Shown here in pieces: positions 1 to 10,023 of a stretch of DNA of 64,000 nt; positions within the stretch are counted from its first letter, which is position 1, and the number at the start of each line of letters is the position of its first letter. Under the pieces are notes generated by a model. That model was not told where the DNA came from and did not search any database. It worked only from the letters and a program-made list of their open reading frames with translations. A program made the position numbers and the translations under genes. Source of the DNA: Limanda limanda (taxonomy: Eukaryota; Chordata; Actinopteri; Pleuronectiformes; Pleuronectidae). Where the stretch lies: positions 20,012,118 through 20,076,117 of the forward strand of contig NC_083639.1 in the NCBI RefSeq assembly GCF_963576545.1, read 5' to 3'.

Positions 1-660
1 CTCGTTAGAAGTGAAATAAACCACCCACTCGCTTGTGGTGAATTCATCAGGGGATCCCCTGCTGTGTTCACAAATCAACTTCTCCTGGATTTCTACTGAC
101 ATTATACCAAGAGGCCAGGTGGTGAAAGTCAGTGGAAACTGCAGAGCAACTCACTTGGACATTTGCCTTCACACATGTTCCTCCTCTGGAAAAAATACTG
201 AGGAACTGTGGAGTTCAGTTCAAGTCTGGAAGCAGCTTCTGTTTGGAGTTTGCATGTTCTCCCTGTGTCCTCATGGGTTTTGTCAAGCGTCTTCCCGAAG
301 TCCAAAGAGACGTGTAGATTGGGGATTAGGTTGAATGAAGACTGAATTGACTGTAGGTTTGAACGTTAGAGTGATTGGTTGTTTTTTTCTGTATGATGAT
401 GACCCTGTGATACACAAGTAACCTGTCCTAGGTTTTCACCACCTCTCGCCCAATGTCAGCTGGGACATTCCGCGACCCTCAAGAGGATTAACAGTACAGA
501 TAATAGAGGGATGGATGGAGGGGGAAAAACTCATGAATCCCCAAAAATGTCAGCAATTCCATGTGAAAAATGAACATAACACAGTAGAATAGTAGTTTAT
601 TGACAGTAAAATTGGGCCAACATACATTTTGGGTGACTATTTTAACAATGAGCTTAAATC

Positions 661-1320
661 CTCTGCTTGTTGGGGTCACATTCAGACAGAGACAGTGTTA
701 CGCAGGCAAGTTTTATGGTGAGCAAGCTAAAAGCTAAGAAGCGGAAACTTCATTCACAAAGAGAATTTGCAAAGTGTAAGTATCTTGTTGCCGCTGCAGA
801 GCTGCTTGCTCCGGACAAAGTAAGACTGAGCATTGTGTGCAAACACTGCACTTTCTTATTCTGCAAGAACAAAAGCCTCCTATGACCTCTGAAAATGCTG
901 GTGAGTTTGCAAAACTCATTCAGGCATTCGGCGAGAGGTTTCAGGATATGAAAAATTAATAAAAAGGAACTGAAAGTGTTGATTAGGTTGTATAACGTGG
1001 AACCAGCTGTTGTGCTTGACAAACCTTAACATGAAATAATCATGCAGCAAAGCAACAGCAAGCTCAAAGGGAAGAACAACAACCTCCCTCTGCTCGAGCT
1101 CTATAAACTGTAGGCACGTCCCAAGGATTTCTCAACCTGAGGAGACATGCACCGAAGTCTCTGTTCGGGGCAACCAGCTGCTCAGAGCACCTCTTTTCAA
1201 ACGGACTCTTACAAAGATTCAGCTCCACTCAGCACTGACTGTCCCAAACCTGAAAAAAACCTGCTGCGAGGAGCATCCTCATCATAGATGCAATCTGACA
1301 TCAAGTCAAAGTGAAGCAGT
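661..1320 (+). pseudogene. Decayed hAT-type transposase of the GTF2IRD2/ZBED5-like family
   Basis: Three blocks in order resemble the fish transposase usually annotated as GTF2I-repeat-domain 2-like. Block 1 (about 690-835) reads ASFMVSKLKAKKRKLHSQRE then FAKCKYLVAAAELLAPDKVR, resembling the family segment with a conserved EFVK..AAE..CPEK pattern. Block 2 (about 885-1090) includes FAKLIQAFGERFQDMKN, a NVEPAVVLDKP segment and NNLPLLELYKL. Block 3 (about 1120-1205) reads LNLRRHAPKSLFGATSCSEH followed by LFSNG, matching the C-terminal dimerisation region that normally has an FGSTY.CEQLFS motif. Stops and frameshifts separate the blocks, and the catalytic middle between blocks 1 and 2 is missing. 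The start ATG and zinc finger are not visible. It is a dead copy in a cntn3 intron. The family assignment comes from recalled motif similarity. No terminal repeats were delimited. Confidence 0.65.
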
Positions 1321-1705
1321 TGCAGCCAAAACCTCTTTCCAGAGTTTAGTGTGATATGTGTTCAATAATTTAGCCTGGGCCTCAAAGAATGTTATTAGAA
1401 CTGAAATCTCTCTTTAAAGGCTAACACCTATGTGTCTAGCTTTCATTGGATAACTGATAAAGATTCAGCATAAAGGCTACATTTTTACACATTATGAAAT
1501 GCGGCGCTTTGGTTTACTTGACTGGTTGTGTTTCCACACCTCTAAAAGAAAGACCTTTGGACAGGGACAATTCTTAGATCACACGTGTTGGGGTGCTCAT
1601 CTCCTATGAGAAGGTCGCATGTATACAAAACAGGCCGGGGAAAATAAGAGGCTGACAACCTTCAGATGGCTGTTATGCTATGTGCATTCCTACGTTGTTT
1701 TTATA

Positions 1706-2459
1706 TCATACAAGACATAGCATGATAGAAATAAGCAGTACAAATCCCAAGGCTAACAAACAGCACAAACAGATTAATACAGTTTTTGTTTGAAGTCTCT
1801 GTTTTGGGTACCAACCTGATTGTGTGGGTACTAAGACAGCTGTAACTCTTTTGGACCGTGTCCTTATCCCCTGAATCAAATAAGTCATCTTGAGCCCTCT
1901 CTGCTGCAGCTTGGTCTCCAGCTCTCTTTCTGTCTCTTTGTCTCTCTCGTCTGCCCTCTCACTCTCATATGTCAGAGGCTCTCCATGTTCTTCTCTTTCT
2001 CCTTGAATTTTGAAAAGAAACAAATATCATATGTTGTTAACTAAGGAAAGGGGAAACAGTAGCTTACATGGCTGATGTGGTCTTGACTACCTGTCCACTT
2101 CCTTACCTAGTTCTTCTCCTCTCCATCCTTCTCTCTCTCCTCTCCCTCTTTGCACTGGTAATAACACATAGACATATTGTATGAAAATAGAAAAGAGGTA
2201 TGTACTGGTAATCCGGTCATAAAAAAAGCAAACACAATATCTATGATGTAAATAAATGTAAGAAGAGGTTGGGGAGAAGCCACATTTGATAACAATATAC
2301 AAAGAGATCACTGTTAAGACTGTGGGCAAGACCACGACTAACATGGATTTATGTGGACTCGACCACCTGTTTACTTTCTCACCTGGTTCTTGCTCTCTTT
2401 CCCTCTGTTCATCCTGCCCTTTCTCAATCTCTGTCTCTCTATCATCTCTCCTCAGAGTG
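1706..2459 (-). other. Possible minus-strand nested mini-gene with C-terminal membrane anchor (three exon-like segments)
   Basis: On the minus strand three open segments join in one frame. Segment 1 (2459-2383) is Glu/Arg-rich and ends at a CCAG|GTGAGA donor. Segment 2 (2154-2107, 48 nt, phase 1-1) is flanked by TTACCAG and CTAG|GTAAGG. Segment 3 (2001-1706) follows a pyrimidine tract ending TTCAAG and runs to a TGA stop. Its end is hydrophobic: TVLICLCCLLALGFVLLISI plus five residues, after a basic stretch. That is typical of a tail-anchored or single-pass protein. Segments 1 and 2 and the intron bases after them look duplicated (see 2040-2460). No upstream exon or promoter was found, and I do not recognise the protein. 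The plus strand is CT-rich, so purine-rich low complexity could mimic acidic exons. Confidence 0.25.
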
Positions 2460-2460
2460 C
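2040..2460. repeat. Diverged local tandem duplication, CT-rich
   Basis: Bases from about 2064 and from about 2340 share the same order of words: an ACATGG start, GATGTGGTCTTGACTACCTG versus TATGTGGACTCGACCACCTG, then a C(T)TTAC or TTCTCAC-CTGGTTCT section, then a CT-rich tract. The spacing is about 276 bp. The similarity spans roughly 60 bp by eye and then dissolves into pyrimidine-rich sequence. It coincides with the exon-like minus-strand segments, so it may be a duplicated exon with its donor, or simply expansion of a pyrimidine tract. Confidence 0.45.
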
Positions 2461-5403
2461 TGTCAAACAGATGGCAAATATAACCACCAAAGAATTTATT
2501 ATGTGATAAGAGGAAGAAAGATGAGTCGAATCTATGTCAATCTTCCGCAGTCTAGTTAAATATTGGGTTGCTGTGCTCAATGAAGTCTGGTAGCATCATC
2601 TAAAAAGAGATAAAACTCCACAGTTTCAGTGTGGACCTGCAGAAACAATCCCTTAGTGTATCGTTTTTCCATTCAGCAGAAACAACTATTCTTCCACTTA
2701 AAAAAAGCAATTTGTTTCACCAACTCAAAAAATGACTGAGTTTGGTTACACACAAATGAAGCCTCTTTTCTCGTGAAGCAATTGACTGTCACCACCTCTG
2801 ATATTCAGCCTTATGAACCTGTTTGCCAACACAAATGGAGTCTCTTGGCTCATGGGACAAACGGTTCAAAAGGAAACAGTAACATGAATGGTTTTAAACT
2901 TCACTGAACCCAGAGCTTTAACTGTAACTAACTGGGGCGGGGGCAAATGGGTAAAACCCAAACTAGTATTTTTATTAACACATTAAGGCACCAGGCCTAA
3001 GAAAAGGAGCAGACCGCCTAACAATCACAGCCTCACAAACCAGATGGTGTGGTATTATGCCACTGTGTACGCTGCCTGTTGTTACATGATTGCATAAAGC
3101 ATGTGCCTAACAAATGGAACTGCTGTTCTGGCCTGCTTGCCAGCATAAATCACTGTAAATAGAATTATTAAATAATCTCGTTTACACGTGTTTGATGGAA
3201 TCTGTTGCTCCAATGCGCGGATATGCACGATTTTTGGATCCAACCTCGTTCTGTCTCTGTTCCTGCACCAGTCTCAATTTATCTGCTGTTAGAGCGTTTC
3301 ACAGACATTTGAATATCTGTCACTTAGCTGCTTTAAAGTTGTTATCTAATTGGCTTAAAGCACCAAGAGTTGTCTGAGGGAATTCAATTTGTCACCAAAG
3401 AGAAATTGCAGCGCTGGGTCGGTAATTATCTTAAAGTACCACTATGTTTAACAACCCCACACACATGAACAATGTGGCACATCTAGGGATTCGGAATATC
3501 TTCCTTCCTGCTGGGGTAATTCTTCTTCCTTTTCTTTGCGGGACGTGATTACTGACTCAATACATCAAAAAAATGTGCGGGCTCAATTAACTTTCCAGGG
3601 TACGGCTCAGATAAAGCAGCGAATCAACAACTGTCTGAGAAAACCTTTTTACAAACAATGTTTTCATGCTGTCACCTGATTAAACCATTTTGAATTTGGG
3701 GTTTTCAGAGTTTGGCGTTGCAATTATGACCATGAAAAGGCTGCGTTTATTATTGATGGGATCCTTTTTTAGAAAGGAAAAAAGCCACTTTCTTAGTCGG
3801 GAAGTGAGGTTACGAGCATCTCCCCCCCCCTTCTCTCCTGCTCTCTGGCCCACTCTGCCTTTTTTCATTCAAGTCCAAGATGATCCTTGGCCGTAAAGTA
3901 CTTTTTGAAAATTTTGATTTTTGTAAGTTTCAGCTGCAAATGAATGGCTGCTGTAGCCCTGTGAGACCACAGCCACCACGACCCCCCTCCATCCCCCCTC
4001 AGGCTGTTCTCTATTGTGTGTAGCAATAAGGCTCCAGAGAGTGTGCACTTACTTATGACTGAACTGGAGAAAGGCCATGAAAGACCATTGTGCTCCACAT
4101 TTTGTCTATTAAAAGAAAAAAATAAGTCTGTAGAGGCAGGTTGTGAGTGCTGCAGCATCCAACCCACAAATACCCTGCTGCTGGTGAGACACTTCAGTCT
4201 GTGGGTAGGCGGGTAAGCAACACAGTCTGACATTGTTTTTCATGTAATCAGCTCCTACTTGTGTATTATGCGATAATCCAGCACCAACAACACTGGTCAG
4301 GGCATCGAACATGGATTTTCTGCAACGAAATGCGCCAATGAGTCTGTTGTATATGGCATTATACTATAAAAGATGTAATATTACAAGAAAATACGACAGT
4401 GATAACACAACAGCAATGTCACTGTTTTATTCAAAAAGGGTCTTCTTATGCCTCAAAGGCACCAAATTGGCACGGCAAGGGGGAGTTAAGATAGCAGGGC
4501 ACAAAACAGCTTTGCACAACTTCTGTTTACTGTACCAAAGGGCTTTAGCAAAGCCCCTTTTTTTCACATCAAAGAGTCTTTTCCTTTCCAACTGAAACAA
4601 TGCGCTGTTTTCCCCGGCTCAGGCTGAAATTATTGAGTGAATATCTTAAAAAAAAAAAAAAAATCAAAGCACAATGAGGTACACAACTTCTCAATAAAGA
4701 AATAATCAACTGCAGAATCACCTCGGGCCCTAATCAATTATGCATTGTCCATTTTCGAATACGGCATAAAATGCTACTTTTGTGCTTGTTTATCTGTGTG
4801 GTACCTTTTATTGCTTTTATGGTTGTACATCCTTGATAACAAACAACATAAAAATTTGTCTGCACTGGCTGTAAATAAGTTATGGCTTGAAAGGATTGTT
4901 CCTCCCACCTCTGTTTCTTCCTAATAATGTGCATCTGTGTGGAGAGATTGGAGAGTCGGTTGCCATTTTAAGTGAATTATACCCTTCGTTGATCACCCCT
5001 AACACCAACGATAATCATGTGGCTGGAATGCACAAGTGTGGAGGCATGGTTGCAGGCATTTGTTTTAATTGTTGCACCATCATGATTAAGCAGTGTGTTT
5101 ATGCGGTTTGACTGGGGCCTGCCAAGATGGATGGCCTGCAATGCTATCTATTCTCCGAGAGTCAAGTGCTTGGCACCTTGGAGGTTTAACCATTGCTTAA
5201 ATTAACACTAAGCTGGAGGGCATGATTTTAGGGCCCTCTCCACATTCTCTTTCTTTCCTCAAATTTACAGTCACCCTATTCTTCTTCTTCTTCTTCTTTG
5301 GAACACTTCCATTGTCCCAGTCTACACGGAACAATTTTTAATTTGATATTTACATCTGAGGGTTTCTCCACTTGTTCATTTTTATCATGTTTTTTTTCAT
5401 CAG

Positions 5404-5579
5404 GTGGAAACTGAACGGCACAGAAATCAGTCCCAAATCTGGATCTCACTACAGCCTCTCTGGAGGCAACCTCAGAATCAACCGTCTCAACAAGGACCAG
5501 GACGCTGGAACGTATCAGTGCCTCGCCTCCAACTCTTTTGGGACCATCGTGAGCCGGGAGGCCAGTCTAACCTTTGCAT
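5404..5579 (+). CDS. cntn3: Contactin-3 exon: second half of Ig domain 1
   Basis: This exon encodes the C-terminal half of the first Ig domain of a contactin, a GPI-anchored neuronal cell-surface adhesion protein. The acceptor TTTCATCAG precedes it. The first G completes an Arg codon, giving [14 protein letters not shown] at the start. Hallmarks are the core Trp, the NGT N-glycosylation site, the sequence DAGTYQC with the second Ig cysteine, and [13 protein letters not shown] near the end, which is highly characteristic of contactins 3 to 6. It ends TFA plus one base at donor T|GTGAGT. That base joins the next exon to give Tyr in FAYLEDF. Length is 176 nt. The partner exon with the first Ig1 cysteine is upstream of the window. 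Confidence 0.93.
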
Positions 5580-6359
5580 GTGAGTCTTTTTACATTTTTT
5601 CAATCTTCTCTCTGTAGGCAAATATTGGTGGTTTCCAGTTATACTCCAGGATGACATTGCAGCTTCTGCTTTTTTGGGGGAATTATTAAGTCCCAGTGTG
5701 TGGTGACTACATTTTAATCTGATTCATCACTGCAGATCAAATATATCCGACAAAAATCCAATTAAAATGAAACTCTTATGGTAAATAATAGAACTCTGTT
5801 ACTGAGCAAGTGGTAAGAGATGTATTCTTCTACTTGAAGCTACAATGTTCAGGACTTTTTTTATAGTTACACCACATCAGAGGTGAAAAAAAGCTGCAGA
5901 AAACATCCATCTGAATCAGTTGGCCCTCGGCTTCATGGCGCTGTTTATTGTATTCCAGCCCATTGTCCAGCTGTCCAGCCAACAGGTCTTTGGGTCACTC
6001 TCACTGCTCTCACAGGGTCGTTTGTCAGCCACAGCAAGCACAGAAGGCATTGAAGACAACTGGCTCAGCACTAAACAACAGGCACAGATTTATTAAAACT
6101 AGCTGGTGAACACGGTGAGGCATTTAGCCACCAGAGCGCCAGATAGATCCCTCAGGAACTGGTAGAGATGGAAAACAGAGCTGAAACAGAGTAAATGACT
6201 CCAGATGACTGTCAATGTTGCTGCATTAGTAAATAAGCAACAGTTTGATCAAAAGTTCACCATCTAAGGAGCATTGTACCTTAGCTCCTTGTTTAGGTTT
6301 CATGGCGTGCAACTCATTTACCTCTACCTCATTTCCAGATAAACACCACCAGTCATCAC

Positions 6360-7174
6360 TAGGGTTGGGTACCGAGAACCGGTTCCAATATGGAACCGGT
6401 TCCAATACAACCGATACCTACCCGGACCGAAATGCAACGGAGATTTCGGTGCCTCATTTCGGTACCTGAGCCAATCAAAGCCTGAGGTCTCCGCTCGTCC
6501 CGCCTCCTCACACTTCCGCTCCTTCCTTCACGGATGTCGGCCGCGGCTGCCGGTGGACAGACTCTTGTCTCCGCGCTGCCCGCGCCCCGCGTGCGTCAGG
6601 GCTTCCGTGCAGGTGGTGGGGGGGGAGGATCTCCTCGCGGGACCTCTCCCCTCCGCCGGGCGCATTTCCTCCTTGGCGGTGCGCCGCGACCGGCTCCGGG
6701 TCGGCTTGGAAAGGCTCGGGGCGGGAGGAACGAAGACCACGCCGAGAAATGTTTCATAAAAGCGTCCGCATTTTAGGGGGACGAAGGCGGTGGGCCGAAG
6801 CCTGCCTGCGACAGCCCCAGCCGCGGAGACACGGGGGTCTCTGAGTGCTCAGGCACCGGAGTCAGAGTCACGAGTCAGAGTGTGTGTGTTTTGTATTTAT
6901 TTTTATTTATTTAAGTATAGTGTAAACTTTTGTTAACAGTTCGTATGTTATTCATAGTTTTAAGTTAAAAAGGGTTTTGTATTTATTTATATTTATAATC
7001 TACTTTAAACAGTTAATATATTTGGCAATAAAAAAAGCCTTTCTTGGTCAAGCATCGTTTTGTGCACTTTTTTGTAAAAAGTATCGGTTCAGGCACCGTT
7101 TAGGCACCGGTATCGTTTTAAAAGTATCGGTTAGGAACCGGTATCGGATAAAAACCAAACGATACCCATCCCTA
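6360..7174. mobile_element. Non-autonomous hAT-type DNA transposon, 815 bp, with 8-bp target duplication
   Basis: The left end reads TAGGGTTGGGTACCGA. The reverse complement of the right end reads TAGGGATGGGTATCGT, so the ends form terminal inverted repeats with three mismatches in 16. The element is flanked by a perfect 8-bp direct repeat GTCATCAC (6352-6359 and 7175-7182). Eight base pairs is the hAT superfamily target size. Inside there are GGTACC/AACCGGT-type subterminal repeats at both ends, a CCAAT box (6471-6475), a GC-rich core (about 6485-6780) with an ATG-started ORF (6534-6776, Ala/Gly/Arg-rich, no recognised domain), and an AATAAA signal (7027-7032). No transposase domain is present, so it must have been moved by a partner's enzyme. 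Confidence 0.85.
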
Positions 7175-7583
7175 GTCATCACACAGACAGGGTCAGGAGT
7201 TAGATGGTAAAACTAGAGGAGATCCAAACTGGAGCTTAAAAAGGAGTAAATATTAGATTGACTTACATACATTATACACAAATATGACTGACTGAAGGGT
7301 AGGGTATGTAAATATGTATTTGCGAACATGTTTGCCAAATCAACTTCATAAGGGGATTAAAGTTTTTTTTTGCTTCCCAAAGAGGTTGAAAACAGTGCAG
7401 CACTGCTTTAAACAGCGGTCGAGAAGTAATCAAAGCAAAGTGTACAAAGCATTTAAAGTGAATATTATTCATTATTCATTGATCATAATCTTTGAGTGTT
7501 ACATTATGGTATTAGCCTATAGTGGCTCCAAATGGAGCTTGTTTTAATTACTTTCTACACTGATGGGTAGTTTAATCTAGTAT

Positions 7584-7810
7584 GGAAATTGGTCTATATT
7601 TACACTATATAGCACTTTCCTAGTTTTGATGACTACTCAAAGTGTTTTACAGTCCATTTATACCTCTCACCCATTAACACACACATTCATACAGTGCATC
7701 TATGTGCAGCACTTTCTCAAATACGTCACTCACACACTGTTAGCACAGCTATCGGGGACGGAGGAGCCGGGGATTGGACCACCAACCTTGTGGTTAGTGG
7801 ACCATTACTT
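7584..7810 (-). mobile_element. 5'-truncated tRNA-derived SINE, minus orientation
   Basis: Read on the minus strand, this has the parts of a common teleost SINE. It begins within the tRNA-related head (GGTTGGTGGTCCAATCCCC, a degenerate B box) and passes through a TG-rich middle. It ends in the tail with AACACTTTGAGTAGTCATC and GGAAAGTGCTATATAG, close to the family pattern in which a CTTTGAGTGGTC block precedes CGCTATATAAAT. The A box is lost. A second member of the family lies at 58088-58324. The SINE ends about 55 bp before the hAT-type element at 7865. Confidence 0.75.
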
Positions 7811-7864
7811 ATAAGTGGTCCAACACTTTTAATCAGCTGATTGTATGTTTATGTGTATCTGCAA

Positions 7865-9204
7865 TAGGGCTTATCGATTGTAATTGATTATAAATATAGT
7901 TGGTTACTAATTTAGTAATCGATAAGAAGGGTTTCTTATAATGCACGAAACACACTGTGGCAGCATCTGCCGGGGTAGGGGCATTAAATCAGCCAATCCT
8001 GTGCCTTGATTTGGTCACGTGACGACACCGTAGACGGCAGACACAAACACAAAGAAACACAAAGACACAGAGAAAAGTCGTCACAAGTGTGAGAACACCT
8101 TTTATTAAAGCCATCTTGGATTGTTAGCTGCAAACTGTGTCAAGCTGACTTCTCTTGGAACAGCAGCACAACATCACTTTGGTATGAACCTGAAAAGAAA
8201 ACTGTTGGGAGCCATTCTTCTTCTTCTTCTTCTTCTTCTACTTCATCTCTCAGTTTACTGAAAGGGTCGCTTACAACCTTATGTTCACATTACAGTAATG
8301 TTGTGTTGCTGTTTCATGTGAAACCAGCTTTGTACAAGTTTTCTTTGAGGTTTAAACGTAAAGTGTTCACACATTTTTAACGACTGTTGCTTCCCCTGAC
8401 TCAAGAGGAGAGAGAGAGGCCTATATGATGAACGAGGAGAGAGAGCGCTGATAACCAACACAAAGCAGTGAAACAAAACACAAACTAAAGCACAAAACAC
8501 CCTGCTGGACGATATTGCATTGCTTAGTTTTACATAAATACAGATGTGAGTTCAGGTCAGTGCAGCTATGAGCAACAGACACACAACCCATCACTTAGAC
8601 AGCGTTTAACTTTTCTTAAACAAGTTTGGCTCTCCAGAATGAACAATAAAATATCTTCAAACTTGTTTTGATTAGTAATACTTATTTCATGTAAGACATG
8701 TTACATCATTCTGACAAAACAATATCATTAACTCAGTTTTAAGTACTAAAATGTATTCATTTTTTAAATGAAAAAAACACTTTTGTCATTTGTTTGTGTG
8801 GTTTATCATCATAGAATACAATTCAGTTGAATTGTTATATTATATTCTATTAAATTCTATTATAATAAATTATAATTTCATTCCACTTTAAGAAATCTAC
8901 AATTTATTTCTTACTTTTCATAATACAAGTTTGTGTTGGTGAATTTAACCTTGACCTTGAATTATGACAAGTCAGAATTAAATTGTAGATATCTGAATCC
9001 AGAATTATCATCATAATTAAGTTTGCAGATGTCTATAATGAATATAAAAACAGCATTGTACACGAAAATAAAGTTGCTTCATGAATAATCTCCTGGAAAG
9101 GGTCAAATGTAGCTTTTGTCTTTTTATCCGATCATTATCGATTTATCAAAAGAGTAATCGACAGATTAATCGATTATCATAAATAATTGTTAGTTGCAGC
9201 CCTA
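7865..9204. mobile_element. Non-autonomous hAT-type element, 1.34 kb, ATCGATTA-rich ends
   Basis: The left end is TAGGGCTTATCGATTG. The right end, reverse-complemented, is TAGGGCTGCAACTAACAATT, continuing into AATCGATTAATCTGTCGATT. This is the widespread fish hAT end type. The flanks are ATCTGCAA (7857-7864) and CTCTGCAA (9205-9212), an 8-bp target duplication with one mismatch. Subterminal TAATCGAT-like motifs occur at both ends (7875-7925 and 9125-9185). The interior has a TTC microsatellite (8214-8239) and AT-rich filler, with no transposase match. The inverted repeat proper is only about 7 bp, so the ends are less certain than for the element at 6360. Confidence 0.72.
8214..8239 (+). repeat. 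TTC microsatellite inside the hAT-type element
   Basis: Uninterrupted TTC units of about 26 bp lie inside the element at 7865-9204. Confidence 0.9.
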
Positions 9205-10005
9205 CTCTGCAATGGAACTTGCAACCATTGCTGTACATTAAATGTAACACACCATAAAATCGTATGTAGCCAATAGTGCTTTAAAACTGTGCCTTCCACC
9301 TCTGTACTTCAGTGTCTACTTACCTGATTTATATATACAGTTCCTCAGTGATATTTAGGTATTGGTTATAAACAGATTGAACTTTTCGAATTGCAATGTC
9401 AGCACCATCAGCTCTTTAGATTAATGTCTATAATGATTCTTTTTTAAGTGATTTCCGACCATTATGATCATAGATGGTTTGACGTATGAGTCGAACTGAC
9501 AGCCACTGAGCTTCATATTCCTATAGCAGGAGGAAGTCAATAAGTGCTGTCTGTGTGAGCCGCTATCGGACGGGCATAAATGATGACATTAGCAGCTACG
9601 GAGTGATCGGTTGCTCAGATTAGATTCTGAGGTTTAGCGTTTGGAGACGAGGCCACCAATATGTCTCAGGCCATTTGTTTGGCTCCCCCGGACCAGTGGC
9701 GAGTCAATCCATAATCAGATTCTGCTGGTGGATTTCCACATTGATAAGATGACGGTTCAATCAATTGTTAGGCTCTGACCTTACCAGCCTTCAGTTGTCA
9801 GAGTGGGGAAGTGCATGTATGACCGGGTGTCATCTATCTTCTTTATTACTCTTGTTGTAGCTTAATTAACTCCACATCATGATTGAACGGTGAAGGTTCA
9901 AGCGAATAATTTAAAGGTCATCTGGTGTTACTGGAAAGTGTCATGTAATTCTTCATAGAAATTTCAAGAAAATAAAGTGCTTCGGTTCTTTCTATCCATC
10001 AGGGA

Positions 10006-10023
10006 GGGGGGGGGGGGCGGGGG
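10006..10023 (+). repeat. G-run (G12-C-G5)
   Basis: Twelve consecutive G, one C and five G follow AGGGA. The G-strand could form a quadruplex, but it could equally be a simple slippage tract or a sequencing-prone homopolymer. Confidence 0.85.

Larger units (their letters stand above)
1..5403 (+). other. cntn3: cntn3 intron upstream of the Ig1 second-half exon (partial)
   Basis: This is intron sequence ending in the acceptor at 5402-5403, which follows a T-rich tract. I found no match to the preceding contactin exon (first half of Ig1 with its first cysteine), so that exon lies before the window. The intron contains a decayed hAT-type transposase (about 661-1320), exon-like minus-strand segments (1706-2459), a C-rich run near 3823, an A-run at 4650-4664 and a CTT microsatellite at about 5280-5298. 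The remainder is AT-rich DNA in which I see no supported feature. Confidence 0.8.

Noticed and set aside
35..334. 99-codon plus ORF at the window start
   Set aside because: No family features, no splice or promoter support, and not the missing Ig1 first-half exon (no Ig cysteine context).
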